64,000 nt of DNA from Undibacterium hunanense (GCF_014284335.1 NZ_JACOGF010000009.1:221312-285311); one strand, 5' to 3'; positions 1 through 9,221 are shown, counted from the first letter of the stretch. Numbers and translations are program-made. The notes: a model not told the origin generated them from the letters alone.

Positions 1-593
1 AGCATATTGCGTTTGCGCAGTTCGGCAACCACATATTGGTACATGTCCTGATTCAGTGCTGATTCCTGCACCGCGATGCCTACACTTTTAATACCCAGTT
101 TATCGAAATAGGAAAAAATGTATTGCATCTCCTGTTCAGGGCTGGGGCGCCAGAACAATACGCGCGAATTGTAATTTTTTACCGATGCAACCAAAGGTGC
201 AAACAGGGTTTGTCCACTTTGTGCAAATTTTGGCGCGGCCAGCACGGCATCAGTGACTGCTGCCCCTATGCCGCCCAGCAGATATTCTGCCTTGTCTTTT
301 TCTATCAGTTCGGTAACTGCCTGTGCCGACTGTGCCGGTACACCCTGATCATCACGTACCAGATATTTGATACGGCGTCCGCCTACACCACCAGTAACAT
401 TGATACTGTCAAAATAGGTAGTGATGCCGGCGACATAATCGCGGCCTATGCTGCCATTGGGCCCGGACAGGTCAATGGCCTGGCCGACAATGATCATATT
501 GCCCTGAGCCAGAGCTGGCGCGCTAAAAATGCCCGAAAACATGCCCGAAAGTAAGCAAACGCAAATGATGCATTGTCTGAGGAAAGAAATCAT
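1..593 (-). CDS. Periplasmic branched-chain-amino-acid-type ABC substrate-binding protein (3' part cut off)
   Basis: Reading the minus strand from the ATG at 593-591 gives an open frame that runs off the left edge after about 197 residues. It begins with a signal peptide (hydrophobic core ICVCLLSGMFSGIFSAPALA), followed by IIVGQAIDLSGPNGSIGRDY and a typical LivK / type I periplasmic-binding fold: GGVGGRRIKYLVRDDQG, then AVTELIEKDKAEYLLGG. This family delivers amino acids, amides or other small solutes to an ABC transporter, or feeds a sensor. The ligand cannot be read from the sequence, and the C-terminal lobe lies outside the window. The ribosome site (CCAGG just before the ATG) is weak, so a nearby alternative start is possible. 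No partner permease gene is visible. Confidence 0.85.
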   Translation of the reverse strand, partial: MISFLRQCIICVCLLSGMFSGIFSAPALAQGNMIIVGQAIDLSGPNGSIGRDYVAGITTYFDSINVTGGVGGRRIKYLVRDDQGVPAQSAQAVTELIEKDKAEYLLGGIGAAVTDAVLAAPKFAQSGQTLFAPLVASVKNYNSRVLFWRPSPEQEMQYIFSYFDKLGIKSVGIAVQESALNQDMYQYVVAELRKRNM

Positions 594-841
594 CCTGGAT
601 AACCTGTTGTTTATTGCAATGCAACAAGTTTGTCATGAAAATGTTACGACCCAATGACGATGCACCATTTTGGTTATATCCTCAGGTAATATAGTTATAC
701 CTCTTTCAGGGGGTGAAAGCAGCAAACCGGGCTTGCGTCGCCGGTAGTGCGAGATAAATTCTTGATCAGATTATGGAAGGCATCCGGGAAACAGCATCTG
801 GCTGAATCCCGGCATGAAGACAGGTTTTGTTCATTGAAAGA

Positions 842-2242
842 TCAGGCTGCGTTTCCTTTTGCAGTATCGTTAAATGTGACGCGCTTGATATCCCCAACGA
901 TGACCAGGTAGCAAAAGATGGCGACGGCCGCATTGGCTGCCACGAAAACCAGCGCACCCGAGAATGAACCTGTGGCCTGGAGAATGTATCCAATCACGAT
1001 CGGTGTCGTGATGCCGGCGACATTGCCAAACGTATTGAACAGAGCACCACTCAAACCGCCAGCTTCTTTGGGTGATGTGTCGGATACGACGGCCCAGCCA
1101 AGTGCGCCTATCCCTTTACCAAAGAATGCCAGGGACATGACTGCGATCACCAGTTCATCGGTAGAAATGAAGTTACACAAAATCATGCATGTGGACAAGA
1201 GCAAACCTATGACGATAGGAGTTTTTCTTGATATGGAAAGTGACACGCCGGATTTGATCATACGGTCAGAAATGAAGCCACCCAGCATGCCGCCAGCAAA
1301 ACCGGCGATGGCTGGTATGGCCGCCACGAAGCCCGCTTTGAGGATGGTCATATGTCGTTCTTTAACGAGGTAAACCGGGAACCAGGTCAGGAAGAAATAG
1401 GTCAGGGTATTAATGCAGTATTGACCAATGTACACACCTAACAGCATGCGGTTGGACAGTAATTGTTTGATGATGGAAAAGGTATCGATGCGGTTTGCTT
1501 CCGGTGCCTGGTGAACGATTTCCAGATCAACCAGGGCGCCGCCCGCATTGATATAGTTCAGCTCTTCGGCATTGATTCTTGGATGATTTTTTGGATCATA
1601 AATAGTGAACAGCCAGATGACCGCCATGATTATGCCCAACACACCCATGACGTAAAACACGCTTTGCCAACCCCAGTTATGCACGACCCATCCCATGAAG
1701 GGAGCAAAAATAACGGTGGCAAAATACTGCGCTGAATTAAAAATCGCTGCCGCCAGTCCACGTTCGCTGACAGGGAACCAGGCAGAAGTGATGCGGCTAT
1801 TACCTGGAAAAGAAGGTGCTTCTGCCGCCCCTACCAGCAAGCGCAGAGCAAACAGTAATGTGATCGCCGCTGCCCCGGAAAGAAAACCAACCGTTCCCAT
1901 CAGCAGCGTAAAAAATGACCAGAGAAAGATACTGAAGAAGTAGGTTATCTTCGAGCCAAACCGGTCAAGCAACCAGCCGCCGGGTATTTGCGCCAGGACA
2001 TAAGACCAGGCAAATGCAGAGAAGATATAGCCCATCTCTACCGATGACAGACCAAGTGTCTTGCTTAATTCCGGGCCGGCAATAGAAATGGAGGCGCGGT
2101 CAGCATAATTGATCGTGGTGACGATGAACAGTATCAGCAAGATACTCCAGCGTACACCTGTGGCGTTGCCGGTATTGTTACTGCCTGAATTATTGCTGCC
2201 TGATGGTGAGAGCGGTGATGATGAGGACTTCAATGCAGTCAT
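842..2242 (-). CDS. MFS transporter, ACS (anion:cation symporter) family, sugar-acid type
   Basis: A 466-residue, 12-helix major facilitator. After a low-complexity Ser/Asn N-terminus (residues 4-27) comes NYADRASISIAGPELSKTLG, the first-helix signature of the GudP / GarP / D-galactonate / phthalate type ACS family, then the cytoplasmic-loop motif GGWLLDRFGSK. Length fits the family (430-460) apart from the Ser/Asn extension. Members import organic acids such as glucarate, galactonate or aromatic acids with protons; the substrate here cannot be assigned. The gene stands alone and is divergent from a chemoreceptor, with its own promoter at 2328-2356 carrying a palindrome. No sugar-acid catabolic gene is adjacent. 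Confidence 0.9.
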   Translation of the reverse strand: MTALKSSSSPLSPSGSNNSGSNNTGNATGVRWSILLILFIVTTINYADRASISIAGPELSKTLGLSSVEMGYIFSAFAWSYVLAQIPGGWLLDRFGSKITYFFSIFLWSFFTLLMGTVGFLSGAAAITLLFALRLLVGAAEAPSFPGNSRITSAWFPVSERGLAAAIFNSAQYFATVIFAPFMGWVVHNWGWQSVFYVMGVLGIIMAVIWLFTIYDPKNHPRINAEELNYINAGGALVDLEIVHQAPEANRIDTFSIIKQLLSNRMLLGVYIGQYCINTLTYFFLTWFPVYLVKERHMTILKAGFVAAIPAIAGFAGGMLGGFISDRMIKSGVSLSISRKTPIVIGLLLSTCMILCNFISTDELVIAVMSLAFFGKGIGALGWAVVSDTSPKEAGGLSGALFNTFGNVAGITTPIVIGYILQATGSFSGALVFVAANAAVAIFCYLVIVGDIKRVTFNDTAKGNAA

Positions 2243-2327
2243 ACGGTTTCCAGTTGCAAAAAATTAACGGCGCTAAGCCTGTGCTTTGCGTGGCAAGCCA
2301 TGCCAAAGCCCAAATACAAATTGGAAA

Positions 2328-2362
2328 ACTATACATTGTTATATGATGTCGTACAACGTTGT
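2328..2362 (-). promoter_or_regulatory. Sigma-70-type promoter of the MFS gene with overlapping palindrome
   Basis: On the minus strand, TTGTAC (2356-2351), a 17-base spacer and TATAGT (2333-2328) form a good sigma-70 promoter about 85 bases upstream of the MFS start. The perfect 10-base palindrome ACAACGTTGT (2353-2362) overlaps the -35 box and is a plausible repressor site. The regulator is not identified. The rest of the 2243-2630 gap is AT-rich and must hold the chemoreceptor promoter, which I could not pick out. Confidence 0.5.
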
Positions 2363-2630
2363 TTTGATGTAAATTCAATTTCCGGGTAGTGATACCCGTG
2401 GGTATTTACTCTGCTTTGCTGGATATATTGTCTCTTTTTGGATTCAGCCAAAGGCAGGGTTGGCCGCCTGTTTTTCTTCGGTCGCCTGTGCGGTTGATGA
2501 AAAAGCACTTTGATTTGGGGTATTTTCGTCCTGCATGAAATGTTAGATTTTGTATAAAACTCCTGCTTTGGAGAAATATTTGCTATGTTAAAAGTAACTA
2601 TTTGAAAGTCACTATTGAAATTTTTTAAGA

Positions 2631-4235
2631 ATGAATCCCATGAAAAATCTCTCTGTCAATTTTAGTTTGAACAGTATCCTGCTCGTGCTTGTCGCAATCA
2701 TTCTTTCCCAGGGCGTGATAGGCATGTATGTCGTTAAACAGTCGAACTTTTCGACTGCATTGGTCCATGAAATTTCTCAGCGCATCATCATGATCAATGA
2801 TTCTTACAAGGACACCACCAGAGCTCGTTCTGCAATGACACGGGTGTATGCATCGGCCAAAGAGAATGATGCGGGCACGGATAAAGACGCTGCAATAAAA
2901 GGAGCAAAAAATTCTTTGTCGAAGGCAGAAACGATGTTGAAGAATTTTGAAAATCTGCCCGCTTATCAGAATGAAGATGCCACGCTGAAAGCAGACTTGC
3001 TGAAGGCTGGTGGGCGATTGATCAAATCAATCGAAGATGCCTGCAAAACCCTGGAGAAACAGGATTACGACAATTACAGTGCCATCAATAAAGATAAATT
3101 AACTTCACAAGGCGCAGAGTTTTCATCGTTGCTGGAAAAGTTTCAATCGAATGCAGACAAGCAGGTTCAATCCATCATGGAAGCGCGTGAACTTGAATAT
3201 CAAACGACCGTGAAAGTCTGTGTGCTGGCGATGATTGCCGCCTTGCTGATTGCCGTCGCCGTACATCTTGCTACCAAGAAAATCATCCTGAAACCCCTGA
3301 ATCATGCAGTTCAATTGCTTGATCAGGTAGCCAAAGGGGATCTGACTGCCGACATAAAAGTAGACAGCAATAATGAAATTGGCCAGTTGATTGCCGCCAT
3401 AGAGAGCATGCGCAAGGATTTATCCAGGACGGTAGGCCAGGTCAGGATCGTTGCAGAATCGATTCATGTGAGCTCGCAAGAAATTGCTGCTGGAAATATG
3501 GATTTATCGTCAAGAACTGAAAGCCAGGCAAGCTCCCTGGAGGAGACTTCGGCTTCCATGGAAGAACTGACCAGCGTGGTGGCAAATAATGCAGCCAATT
3601 CCAAAGATGCCAAAAAATTTGTGGAAAGTTCCGTGCAGGTTGCTGCCCGTGGTGGTGAGGTAATGGAACAGGTCATGAGTACCATGAATGATATCAACAC
3701 GGCGTCCGGCAAGATTGTAGAGATCATCAGTGTGATTGATGGCATCGCCTTTCAGACCAATATTCTTTCTCTGAATGCAGCGGTTGAGGCTGCGCGTGCC
3801 GGCGAACAGGGCAGGGGCTTTGCCGTCGTCGCTTCAGAGGTGCGCAATCTGGCCCAGCGATCAGCATCAGCAGCCAGGGAAATAAAAAGCCTGATTGACA
3901 GCACGGTGTCCAGGGTTGATGCAGGTGCCAAATTGGTCGAACAGGCTGGTAGCACGATTGGTGAGCTTGTATCCAGCGTCAGGCGGGTGTCTGAAATTGT
4001 GAATGAAATTTCGAATGCAAGTCAGGAACAGGCTGAAGGTATTCATCAGGTCAATATTGCCATTGTACAAATGGATGAAGTAACGCAACAGAATGTGGCT
4101 CTGGTTGAAGAAGCTGCGGCGGCAACCCAGTCACTGAATGATCAGGCCAGCGCGCTTTCCAGCACCATGAGTACCTTCAAGATCAGTGCTTCTTCTGTTC
4201 ACCATGCATCCTCCCTGACCAGAAGAGCAGCATAA
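2631..4235 (+). CDS. Methyl-accepting chemotaxis protein (Tar/Tsr type)
   Basis: A 534-residue chemoreceptor. TM1 is at about residues 11-33, a periplasmic four-helix-bundle sensor at about 34-190, TM2 at about 193-214, HAMP to about 268, then a long cytoplasmic coiled coil. The hairpin tip that binds CheA/CheW is intact ([20 protein letters not shown], about 402-421), preceded by [20 protein letters not shown]. The C-terminus lacks a CheR/CheB-tethering pentapeptide (it ends SLTRRAA). The ligand is unknown. Start: ATG at 2631 or in-frame ATG at 2640; both have only weak ribosome sites. It resembles the second receptor at 38566 in architecture. No che genes are adjacent, so it is an orphan receptor feeding an array encoded elsewhere. 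Confidence 0.95.
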   Translation: MNPMKNLSVNFSLNSILLVLVAIILSQGVIGMYVVKQSNFSTALVHEISQRIIMINDSYKDTTRARSAMTRVYASAKENDAGTDKDAAIKGAKNSLSKAETMLKNFENLPAYQNEDATLKADLLKAGGRLIKSIEDACKTLEKQDYDNYSAINKDKLTSQGAEFSSLLEKFQSNADKQVQSIMEARELEYQTTVKVCVLAMIAALLIAVAVHLATKKIILKPLNHAVQLLDQVAKGDLTADIKVDSNNEIGQLIAAIESMRKDLSRTVGQVRIVAESIHVSSQEIAAGNMDLSSRTESQASSLEETSASMEELTSVVANNAANSKDAKKFVESSVQVAARGGEVMEQVMSTMNDINTASGKIVEIISVIDGIAFQTNILSLNAAVEAARAGEQGRGFAVVASEVRNLAQRSASAAREIKSLIDSTVSRVDAGAKLVEQAGSTIGELVSSVRRVSEIVNEISNASQEQAEGIHQVNIAIVQMDEVTQQNVALVEEAAAATQSLNDQASALSSTMSTFKISASSVHHASSLTRRAA

Positions 4236-4421
4236 GGAAACAGGTAAACTGTCGCCGGGCTTGAACCGCGCAGAGTCTGTCGATGAGCAATGCAGTATAT
4301 TGGCGGTTTGGGCGAAAACAGGCGGGCCTGGCCTGCCGGATGAACTCGCCCGAAAAGATCAGTTTTTGCTGATTTCACTCATTTCATCAATAAATACACA
4401 GACAAACGGAGCGTAGTACAT

Positions 4422-4973
4422 ATGGTGGGGCAGATACTTGGTGTCATAGGCTGGTCGGGCAGTGGCAAGACCAGCTTGCTGGAATATCTGGTAAAGGAAT
4501 TGTCAGCGGCTGGCAAACAGATCAATATCGTCAAGCATAGCCATCACGACATCATCATTGAACCACCCCACAAGGACAGTGCCAGGCTGCGTCTGGCCGG
4601 TGCCGCCGAAGTATTGCTGGCTTCGCCATACCGTTATGTCATCACACGCGAGCTGCGCGAAGAAGCTGAGCCGCCGCTCAGTGATTTGTTGCTGCGCATG
4701 TCGCCAGCCGATCTGACCCTGGTGGAAGGGTATAAATGGGAAGCTATCCCCAAGCTGGAAGTGCATCGCCCCACGCTTGGCAAACCAGCCATCTATCCGC
4801 ATGATGCCTGTATTCTGGCGGTAGCGTCCGATATTCCGGCACCAACCAATCTGCGGGCAGGGCTGGCATGGCTGGATTTGAACCAGCCCCAACAGGTGCT
4901 GGAGTGGTTGCTTGCTGCGATGCAGAACAGTTTATTGAAAAAAAACGCAAGCGGCCCTAAAGAATCCCTCTAA
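4422..4973 (+). CDS. mobB: Molybdopterin-guanine dinucleotide biosynthesis adaptor MobB
   Basis: A 183-residue P-loop GTPase. The Walker A motif [14 protein letters not shown] is at about residues 9-22, followed by the MobB signature [20 protein letters not shown] and the Walker B-region motif [19 protein letters not shown]. MobB binds GTP and assists MobA in attaching GMP to molybdopterin for the bis-MGD cofactor of DMSO-reductase-family enzymes. Length matches the family (about 170). GGAG at 4408-4411 serves the ATG at 4422. No mobA or moeA is adjacent. The following yjfB-like gene is 40 bases downstream on the same strand with its own strong ribosome site. Confidence 0.93.
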   Translation: MVGQILGVIGWSGSGKTSLLEYLVKELSAAGKQINIVKHSHHDIIIEPPHKDSARLRLAGAAEVLLASPYRYVITRELREEAEPPLSDLLLRMSPADLTLVEGYKWEAIPKLEVHRPTLGKPAIYPHDACILAVASDIPAPTNLRAGLAWLDLNQPQQVLEWLLAAMQNSLLKKNASGPKESL

Positions 4974-5013
4974 AGCTGTCGTTACTGTATGTAGACAGAT
5001 AAGGAGAATTGTC

Positions 5014-5214
5014 ATGGATGTAACTGGTATAGCTAATTTGGCAACAACGCTGGCGGATGTCGGTACAAGCCAGGCGGTGAGTATTGCCGTATTGAAAAAA
5101 GCAAATGACATTACTGCCGAAAGTGCAACTGCGCTGATCGAAGCGGTGCCTGACAACAAGTCTGTTGCCAACTTGCCACCCAATCTGGGTCGCAACATCA
5201 ACACGACTGCATGA
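5014..5214 (+). CDS. YjfB-like putative motility protein
   Basis: A 66-residue protein beginning MDVTGIANLATTLADVGTSQ and continuing AVSIAVLKKANDITAESATAL, the typical pattern of the small YjfB family (putative motility protein, PF14070), often found near flagellar or chemotaxis genes. The molecular role is not established. It has no signal peptide or membrane segment. A strong AAGGAG lies just before the ATG at 5014. A terminator-like hairpin follows at 5274-5296. The presence of two chemoreceptors in the window fits a motile cell. Confidence 0.8.
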   Translation: MDVTGIANLATTLADVGTSQAVSIAVLKKANDITAESATALIEAVPDNKSVANLPPNLGRNINTTA

Positions 5215-5273
5215 AGCTGGAGTAATCAGGCTTAGGTAATTAGTTTTTTTGTCGGATGTGTTTGAATCAAGAG

Positions 5274-5297
5274 GCGCGCCATAGGCGCGCTTTGTTT
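5274..5297 (+). terminator. Rho-independent terminator after the yjfB-like gene
   Basis: GCGCGCC (5274-5280), loop ATA, GGCGCGC (5284-5290), then TTTGTTTTT. A compact GC stem plus U-run ends the mobB / yjfB transcript. Confidence 0.8.
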
Positions 5298-5390
5298 TTG
5301 GCGGGTCTTTGGTGGATATGCTGATATGGCGCAAGCAAGCCCGGCGCTGATCGGCGATAATTCTGACCAACATTGATTTCAGGAAAAAGC

Positions 5391-5849
5391 ATGGAGCAAA
5401 ATTCTTGGGGCTGGTCCGACCGCCTCAGCCTCAGTTATGAACCTATGGACGAGACACACAAAGAATTCGTGGAATTATGTGCTGCCCTGTCCGAAGATAA
5501 TCCAGATACCTTCCTGAACCGGCTGGATGCACTCATCGTGCATTCCATTGCCCATTTCGAGCAAGAAAACCGCTGGATGGAAGAAACAGCCTTTCCGCCT
5601 GTCGGCTGCCACAGGCAGGAACATGATGCCGTGCTGGAAGTCATGCAGGAAGTCAGGCGTCGTGTTGCGCTCGGCGAAACAGACCTGGCGGCCCGCCTGG
5701 CAGAAGAGTTGCCATTATGGTTTGAACATCATGTCGATACCATGGACAATATGCTGGCGCGTTTTATGGCCGCAGGGCAAGCCAATCAGCTAACTGAGCA
5801 GCTATCTGAACAGCAAACGGATCAGCAGGGACAGACTCAACCCGCCTGA
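5391..5849 (+). CDS. Bacteriohemerythrin
   Basis: A 152-residue single-domain hemerythrin that binds O2 at a non-heme di-iron centre. All expected ligands are present: H23 (DETHKEF), H55 and E59 (HFEQEN), H74 and H78 (CHRQEH), H114 and D119 (EHHVDTMD). The domain ends near residue 130 and is followed by a Gln-rich tail (TEQLSEQQTDQQGQTQ). I chose the ATG at 5391 because AGGA lies at 5381-5384; a TTG at 5373 is possible but has no ribosome site. The 3' end overlaps the S4-protein gene tail-to-tail by 13 bases. Likely roles are oxygen sensing, storage or delivery; there is no fused signalling domain. Confidence 0.93.
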   Translation: MEQNSWGWSDRLSLSYEPMDETHKEFVELCAALSEDNPDTFLNRLDALIVHSIAHFEQENRWMEETAFPPVGCHRQEHDAVLEVMQEVRRRVALGETDLAARLAEELPLWFEHHVDTMDNMLARFMAAGQANQLTEQLSEQQTDQQGQTQPA

Positions 5850-6055
5850 ACCCGGATTTCAATATCGCCAAGGCTGACCAGTTGACCCGCACGGATCTTG
5901 GCAGTCTTGCGCAGTTCTTGCTCACCGTCAACACTGACGTCACCACTGGCAACAATCGCCTTGCCGGCACCACCGCTTTCGCACAGACCGACCAGCTTCA
6001 GTAACTGGTTCAACTCTACATATTCGCCTTCGAGGCTAAAACTCAGTTTTTGCAT
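5837..6055 (-). CDS. S4-domain RNA-binding protein (YbcJ-like)
   Basis: A 72-residue protein made almost wholly of one S4 fold. It starts MQKLSFSLEGEYVELNQLLK and contains LCESGGAGKAIVASGDVSVDG, matching the YbcJ-type small S4 proteins whose RNA target is not established. Length is typical (about 70). The gene converges on the hemerythrin gene and the two overlap by 13 bases at their 3' ends. A hypothetical gene (6102-6377) lies upstream on the same strand at 46 bases. Confidence 0.88.
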   Translation of the reverse strand: MQKLSFSLEGEYVELNQLLKLVGLCESGGAGKAIVASGDVSVDGEQELRKTAKIRAGQLVSLGDIEIRVQAG

Positions 6056-6101
6056 AATAATTCCTACGAATGGTAGTAAAAAGGGGCGCAGCTTACACTA
6101 T

Positions 6102-6377
6102 TTATGCAGACGCGTTGAGTCTCGCTGTTGCTTTCTTTAGCCAGATGCGCAGTTGTGCCGTCAGATCCGCCTGGCTAAAGGAGCAGCTTTCTTCAGTGAA
6201 CAGGCTGCTGGCTTCCATCCTGCCCAGCAAATTTTCCATCACTTCTGCAAATTGGGGTGGCAAGGCTGCGAGTAAATCCGTTTGTGTACGCCAGAGCTGG
6301 CAAAATTGGCGGATATTGATACGTTCCTCAGACAAATCCGTAATACTGCTACCCAATTGCTCGATGATGTTAAACAT
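6102..6377 (-). CDS. Hypothetical protein, 91 residues
   Basis: The frame encodes MFNIIEQLGSSITDLSEERI..., predicted mostly helical, soluble, with two Cys-free ends and no signal peptide. I do not recognise the family. It lies 46 bases upstream of the S4 gene on the same strand, so the two may be co-transcribed. Helical, acidic-to-neutral content and codon use like its neighbours support a real gene, but no motif confirms it. Confidence 0.55.
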   Translation of the reverse strand: MFNIIEQLGSSITDLSEERINIRQFCQLWRTQTDLLAALPPQFAEVMENLLGRMEASSLFTEESCSFSQADLTAQLRIWLKKATARLNASA

Positions 6378-6507
6378 AAAGAAAGTTTTTCTTGAAAAAA
6401 AGTAATAAGATAGTACGATATTTGAACTATGGCTTGAATCCAGACAAACCAGTTTCCCGTATATTGTGATGCAGATCTGTTTTTATGAAAATTTTTTCAG
6501 AGATTTT

Positions 6508-6535
6508 TGTAAGTTTGCCGTTTCTGCTCCGACTA
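6508..6535 (+). promoter_or_regulatory. Candidate ECF-sigma promoter of the bufferin operon
   Basis: TGTAAG (6508-6513), 16 bases, CGACTA (6530-6535) lies about 60 bases upstream of the DUF2282 gene. This is the GTAAC/CGTCTA-like shape of promoters read by ECF sigma factors, not a sigma-70 pattern. A short hairpin CTACA...TGTAG (6534-6546) follows. Assignment is by eye only. The window's own ECF factor (33916) is far away and not shown to use it. Confidence 0.4.
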
Positions 6536-6594
6536 CAGGCTGTAGTTCTTAATTTTTCCCGCTGTGGGATGTTTTACTTTTTCAGGAGAAGACA

Positions 6595-6849
6595 ATGAAT
6601 AACAAGGCAATGGTTGCAGTAGCACTGGCTGGTTTGCTTGGCTCAAGCGTAGCAATGGCTGCAGAGCCAGTAAAAACAGAAAAATGCTTTGGTATTGCAA
6701 AAGCAGGTCAAAATGACTGCGCGACCAAATCCGGTTCTCACTCTTGCGCTGGTCAGGGCAAAAAGGACAACGACCCTGCAGAATGGAAAAAAGTACCATC
6801 CGGTACCTGCGAAAAAATGGGCGGCAAACTGGACGCACCTAAATCTTAA
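6595..6849 (+). CDS. bufA1: Bufferin-type precursor, DUF2282 family (BufA1-like)
   Basis: An 84-residue exported peptide: signal peptide [20 protein letters not shown] to MA/AE at about residue 22, then a mature part with four conserved cysteines (C31 in EKCFGIA, C42 in NDCATK, C51 in HSCAGQ, C72 in GTCEKMGG). This layout is diagnostic of DUF2282. Members paired with a DUF692 (MNIO) enzyme and a DUF2063 protein are bufferins: ribosomal peptides whose cysteines are modified to bind copper and protect the periplasm. Here both partners follow directly. AGGAG precedes the ATG at 6595. Family and context are clear; metal binding in this organism is inferred. Confidence 0.9.
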   Translation: MNNKAMVAVALAGLLGSSVAMAAEPVKTEKCFGIAKAGQNDCATKSGSHSCAGQGKKDNDPAEWKKVPSGTCEKMGGKLDAPKS

Positions 6850-6885
6850 TGCGCTTGATGGCTGGTTTTTTGACGGGCGGGAATA

Positions 6886-7779
6886 ATGTTGACTGACATT
6901 GCCCGTTCACATGCCATACCCAATTCCACGCCCACCCTGCAAGGGGTGGGCGTGGGTTTACGTAGCCTGCACTATCGTGATTTTCTGAATGCGCCTGTAG
7001 ACATCGACTGGCTGGAAGTGCATTCAGAAAATTATTTTGGTGACGGCGGCTATGATCTGCATGTATTGCAGACACTGCGCCGTGATTACCCGCTAAGCCT
7101 GCATGGTGTCGGTTTGGGCCTGGGCTCAGCCCAGGGATTTTCCGCAGCCCATATGGATAAACTCAAGCGCCTGGTCGAACGCATCGAACCGGGGCTGGTG
7201 TCCGAACATTTATGCTGGGGCGCCATCGCCGGGCAGCACCTGAATGACCTCCTGCCTTTGCCACTGATGCAAAGCGCGCTCGATCTGGTATGTGAACGTG
7301 TTGATCAGCTACAGATGCTGTTGCAGCGTCAGATACTGATAGAGAATGTATCGACCTATGTACGTTTTGCCCGCGACGATATGTCCGAGGCTGAATTTTT
7401 AGCTGCACTGGTCAGTCGCACCGGCTGCGGTGTATTGCTGGATATTAATAACCTGTATGTGAATCAATCCAATCATGGCGAAAGCGCACGGGATGCCTTG
7501 CGCATCATGGCGACATTGCCGCCAGGCGCGATCGGTGAAATCCATCTGGCGGGACATTTGCAGACCGATATCTGCCTGGTTGATGACCATGGCAGTCAGG
7601 TTGGCAGCCCGGTCTGGGATTTGTATGAACAGGCCTGTCAGTTGCTGCCTGCCGATATTCCCGTATTGATAGAATGGGACACGGCAATCCCTGCCTTGCC
7701 GGTATTGCTGGACGAGGCGGCCAAGGCTGGCGAAATACGGCATCGCTACCGTCATTCCATGGAACTGGCGGCATCATGA
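6886..7779 (+). CDS. bufB1: MNIO-family (DUF692) peptide-modifying oxidase, BufB-like
   Basis: A 297-residue multinuclear non-heme iron oxidase with a TIM-barrel fold. Family motifs in order: GVGLGLRSLHY (about 22), [10 protein letters not shown] (about 43), [12 protein letters not shown] (about 71), SEHLCWG (about 105), [10 protein letters not shown] (about 150), [12 protein letters not shown] (about 183), IGEIHLAGH (about 217) and LIEWDTAIP (about 267). The His/Glu/Asp in these motifs are the expected iron ligands. These enzymes modify cysteines of a precursor peptide, presumably the DUF2282 product encoded 36 bases upstream. The stop is followed after 7 bases by the DUF2063 gene. The long N-terminus may start at this ATG or a little downstream. 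Confidence 0.93.
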   Translation: MLTDIARSHAIPNSTPTLQGVGVGLRSLHYRDFLNAPVDIDWLEVHSENYFGDGGYDLHVLQTLRRDYPLSLHGVGLGLGSAQGFSAAHMDKLKRLVERIEPGLVSEHLCWGAIAGQHLNDLLPLPLMQSALDLVCERVDQLQMLLQRQILIENVSTYVRFARDDMSEAEFLAALVSRTGCGVLLDINNLYVNQSNHGESARDALRIMATLPPGAIGEIHLAGHLQTDICLVDDHGSQVGSPVWDLYEQACQLLPADIPVLIEWDTAIPALPVLLDEAAKAGEIRHRYRHSMELAAS

Positions 7780-7786
7780 GTGCATC

Positions 7787-8584
7787 ATGAGTACATCATC
7801 ACTTGCGCAGATACAGCAGCAATTTGCCACTGCCTTGTTGCAGCCCGAAACGGCTATGGATGCCGGCAAGCTGTTTGCTGCCCACCCAGCGCAGGATGAT
7901 CGTCTGGCTCTGTATCGTGGCAACCTGACTGCCATCTGGACCGCCGCCTTGCGCAACGCCTATCCGGTATTGCATGCACTGGTTGGCGAAGACTATTTTG
8001 CGCAAATGGCACGCAGTTTCGGGCGCAGTTTTCCTTCTGAATCTGGTGACCTGAATGATTTTGGCGCGCACCTGCCAGCGTTCCTGAGGCAGACACCAGA
8101 TGCAGCCGATTACCCTTATTTTCCCGACGTGGCTGCGCTGGAATGGCACATCCATCGCGCTTACTACGCGGCAGATGCAGACATCTTGAGCCTGCCGGCA
8201 CTGGTGCAACTGGTGGGTGAAACCGGCCAGGATTTGCAGCAAGCCCGTTTCGATTTGCATCCGGCTTTTGGTCTGCATGCATCAGACTGGGCGACATTTG
8301 CAATTTGGCTTGCTCATCAACCGGGAACACAGACTGGCTTTCCTGAACAGATCCGGCACAGCAGCCACGGACTGATCTCGCGCACGCTGTGGTCGGTAGA
8401 GCTGACAGATATCCCGCAGCCAGCATACCTGGCTTTGCAGGCCCTGCAGGCAGGCGCAAGCTTATCCGAAGCACTGGAAACAGCCGTCAATGCAGACTGT
8501 GATTTTGATATCAACAGTAATCTGCAAGCCTGGTTTCATGCAGGCTTGTTTACCGGGGTCAGATTTTCTGACGATAGCCTGTAA
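7787..8584 (+). CDS. bufC1: DUF2063 partner protein, BufC-like
   Basis: A 265-residue protein of the DUF2063 family (putative DNA-binding fold by old annotation). The N-terminal part, LAQIQQQFATALLQPETAM, is followed by DDRLALYRGNLTAIWTAALRNAYPVLHALVGEDYF, the conserved DUF2063 core, and DLNDFGAHLPAFL. In MNIO systems this protein acts with the oxidase, probably in precursor recognition, as do the RRE-like partners of other RiPP enzymes. It is seven bases from the MNIO gene and separated by a duplicated CATCATGAGT (7772-7792 region), where only the second ATG opens a frame. Confidence 0.9.
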   Translation: MSTSSLAQIQQQFATALLQPETAMDAGKLFAAHPAQDDRLALYRGNLTAIWTAALRNAYPVLHALVGEDYFAQMARSFGRSFPSESGDLNDFGAHLPAFLRQTPDAADYPYFPDVAALEWHIHRAYYAADADILSLPALVQLVGETGQDLQQARFDLHPAFGLHASDWATFAIWLAHQPGTQTGFPEQIRHSSHGLISRTLWSVELTDIPQPAYLALQALQAGASLSEALETAVNADCDFDINSNLQAWFHAGLFTGVRFSDDSL

Positions 8585-8638
8585 GGATACGGTTGCTGGT
8601 CTGACTAAGTTGCAGGAGTTTAAAACTGGAGAATCTCA

Positions 8639-9100
8639 ATGTACATCCTGCAATACGTTCATACTTTAAGCCGCCGTTTTGACCAGAATCTGAATATCTG
8701 GGCCGGTTCGGTTCTATGCCTGGCACTCAGAATTTATGTGGGCTGGCAATTCTTTAAAGCCGGCATGGTCAAAGTGTCTGACTGGTCTGCCACGCTATCT
8801 TTGTTCCAGGAAGAATACATGGTCCCCGTCATCCCGCCTGAACTGGCTGCCTGGATGGGGGCAGGGGGCGAGTTGATTTTGCCTGTGCTGCTGGTCGTCG
8901 GCATCTTCAGCCGCCCAGCAGCACTTGCCCTGTTTGCCGTCAACGCCATGGCTGTGATTTCTTACCCTGCTTTGTTCATGCTCGAATGCCCGGCAGCTAT
9001 CAACGCCCATTTTTACTGGGGCATCCTGTTGCTGGTACTCGTCAGTTTTGGTCCGGGTAAATTTTCTGTGGATGAGTGGTTGGGTAAGCGGGGGAATTGA
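8639..9100 (+). CDS. DoxX-family membrane protein
   Basis: A 153-residue, four-helix inner-membrane protein. The N-terminal part reads LALRIYVGWQFFKAGMVKVSDW and the core WMGAGGELILPVLLVVGIFSR, both DoxX signatures. DoxX proteins are frequent last genes of DUF2282/DUF692 operons; a quinone- or redox-linked role is suspected but not established. GGAG sits eight bases before the ATG at 8639. The gap to bufC is 54 bases, so it is most likely in the same operon. The next genes belong to the AT-rich island. Confidence 0.9.
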   Translation: MYILQYVHTLSRRFDQNLNIWAGSVLCLALRIYVGWQFFKAGMVKVSDWSATLSLFQEEYMVPVIPPELAAWMGAGGELILPVLLVVGIFSRPAALALFAVNAMAVISYPALFMLECPAAINAHFYWGILLLVLVSFGPGKFSVDEWLGKRGN

Positions 9101-9221
9101 ATTTGCTGATGACGTAGGCAAGTATCGATATCGCGCTGAGTTTGTGGGAGGGGTGGGCGCGTAAGCTTATACGAGATGTTTATGTAGGCGAAGGTTTTGA
9201 TGTGTCGAATATAAACCGTGC

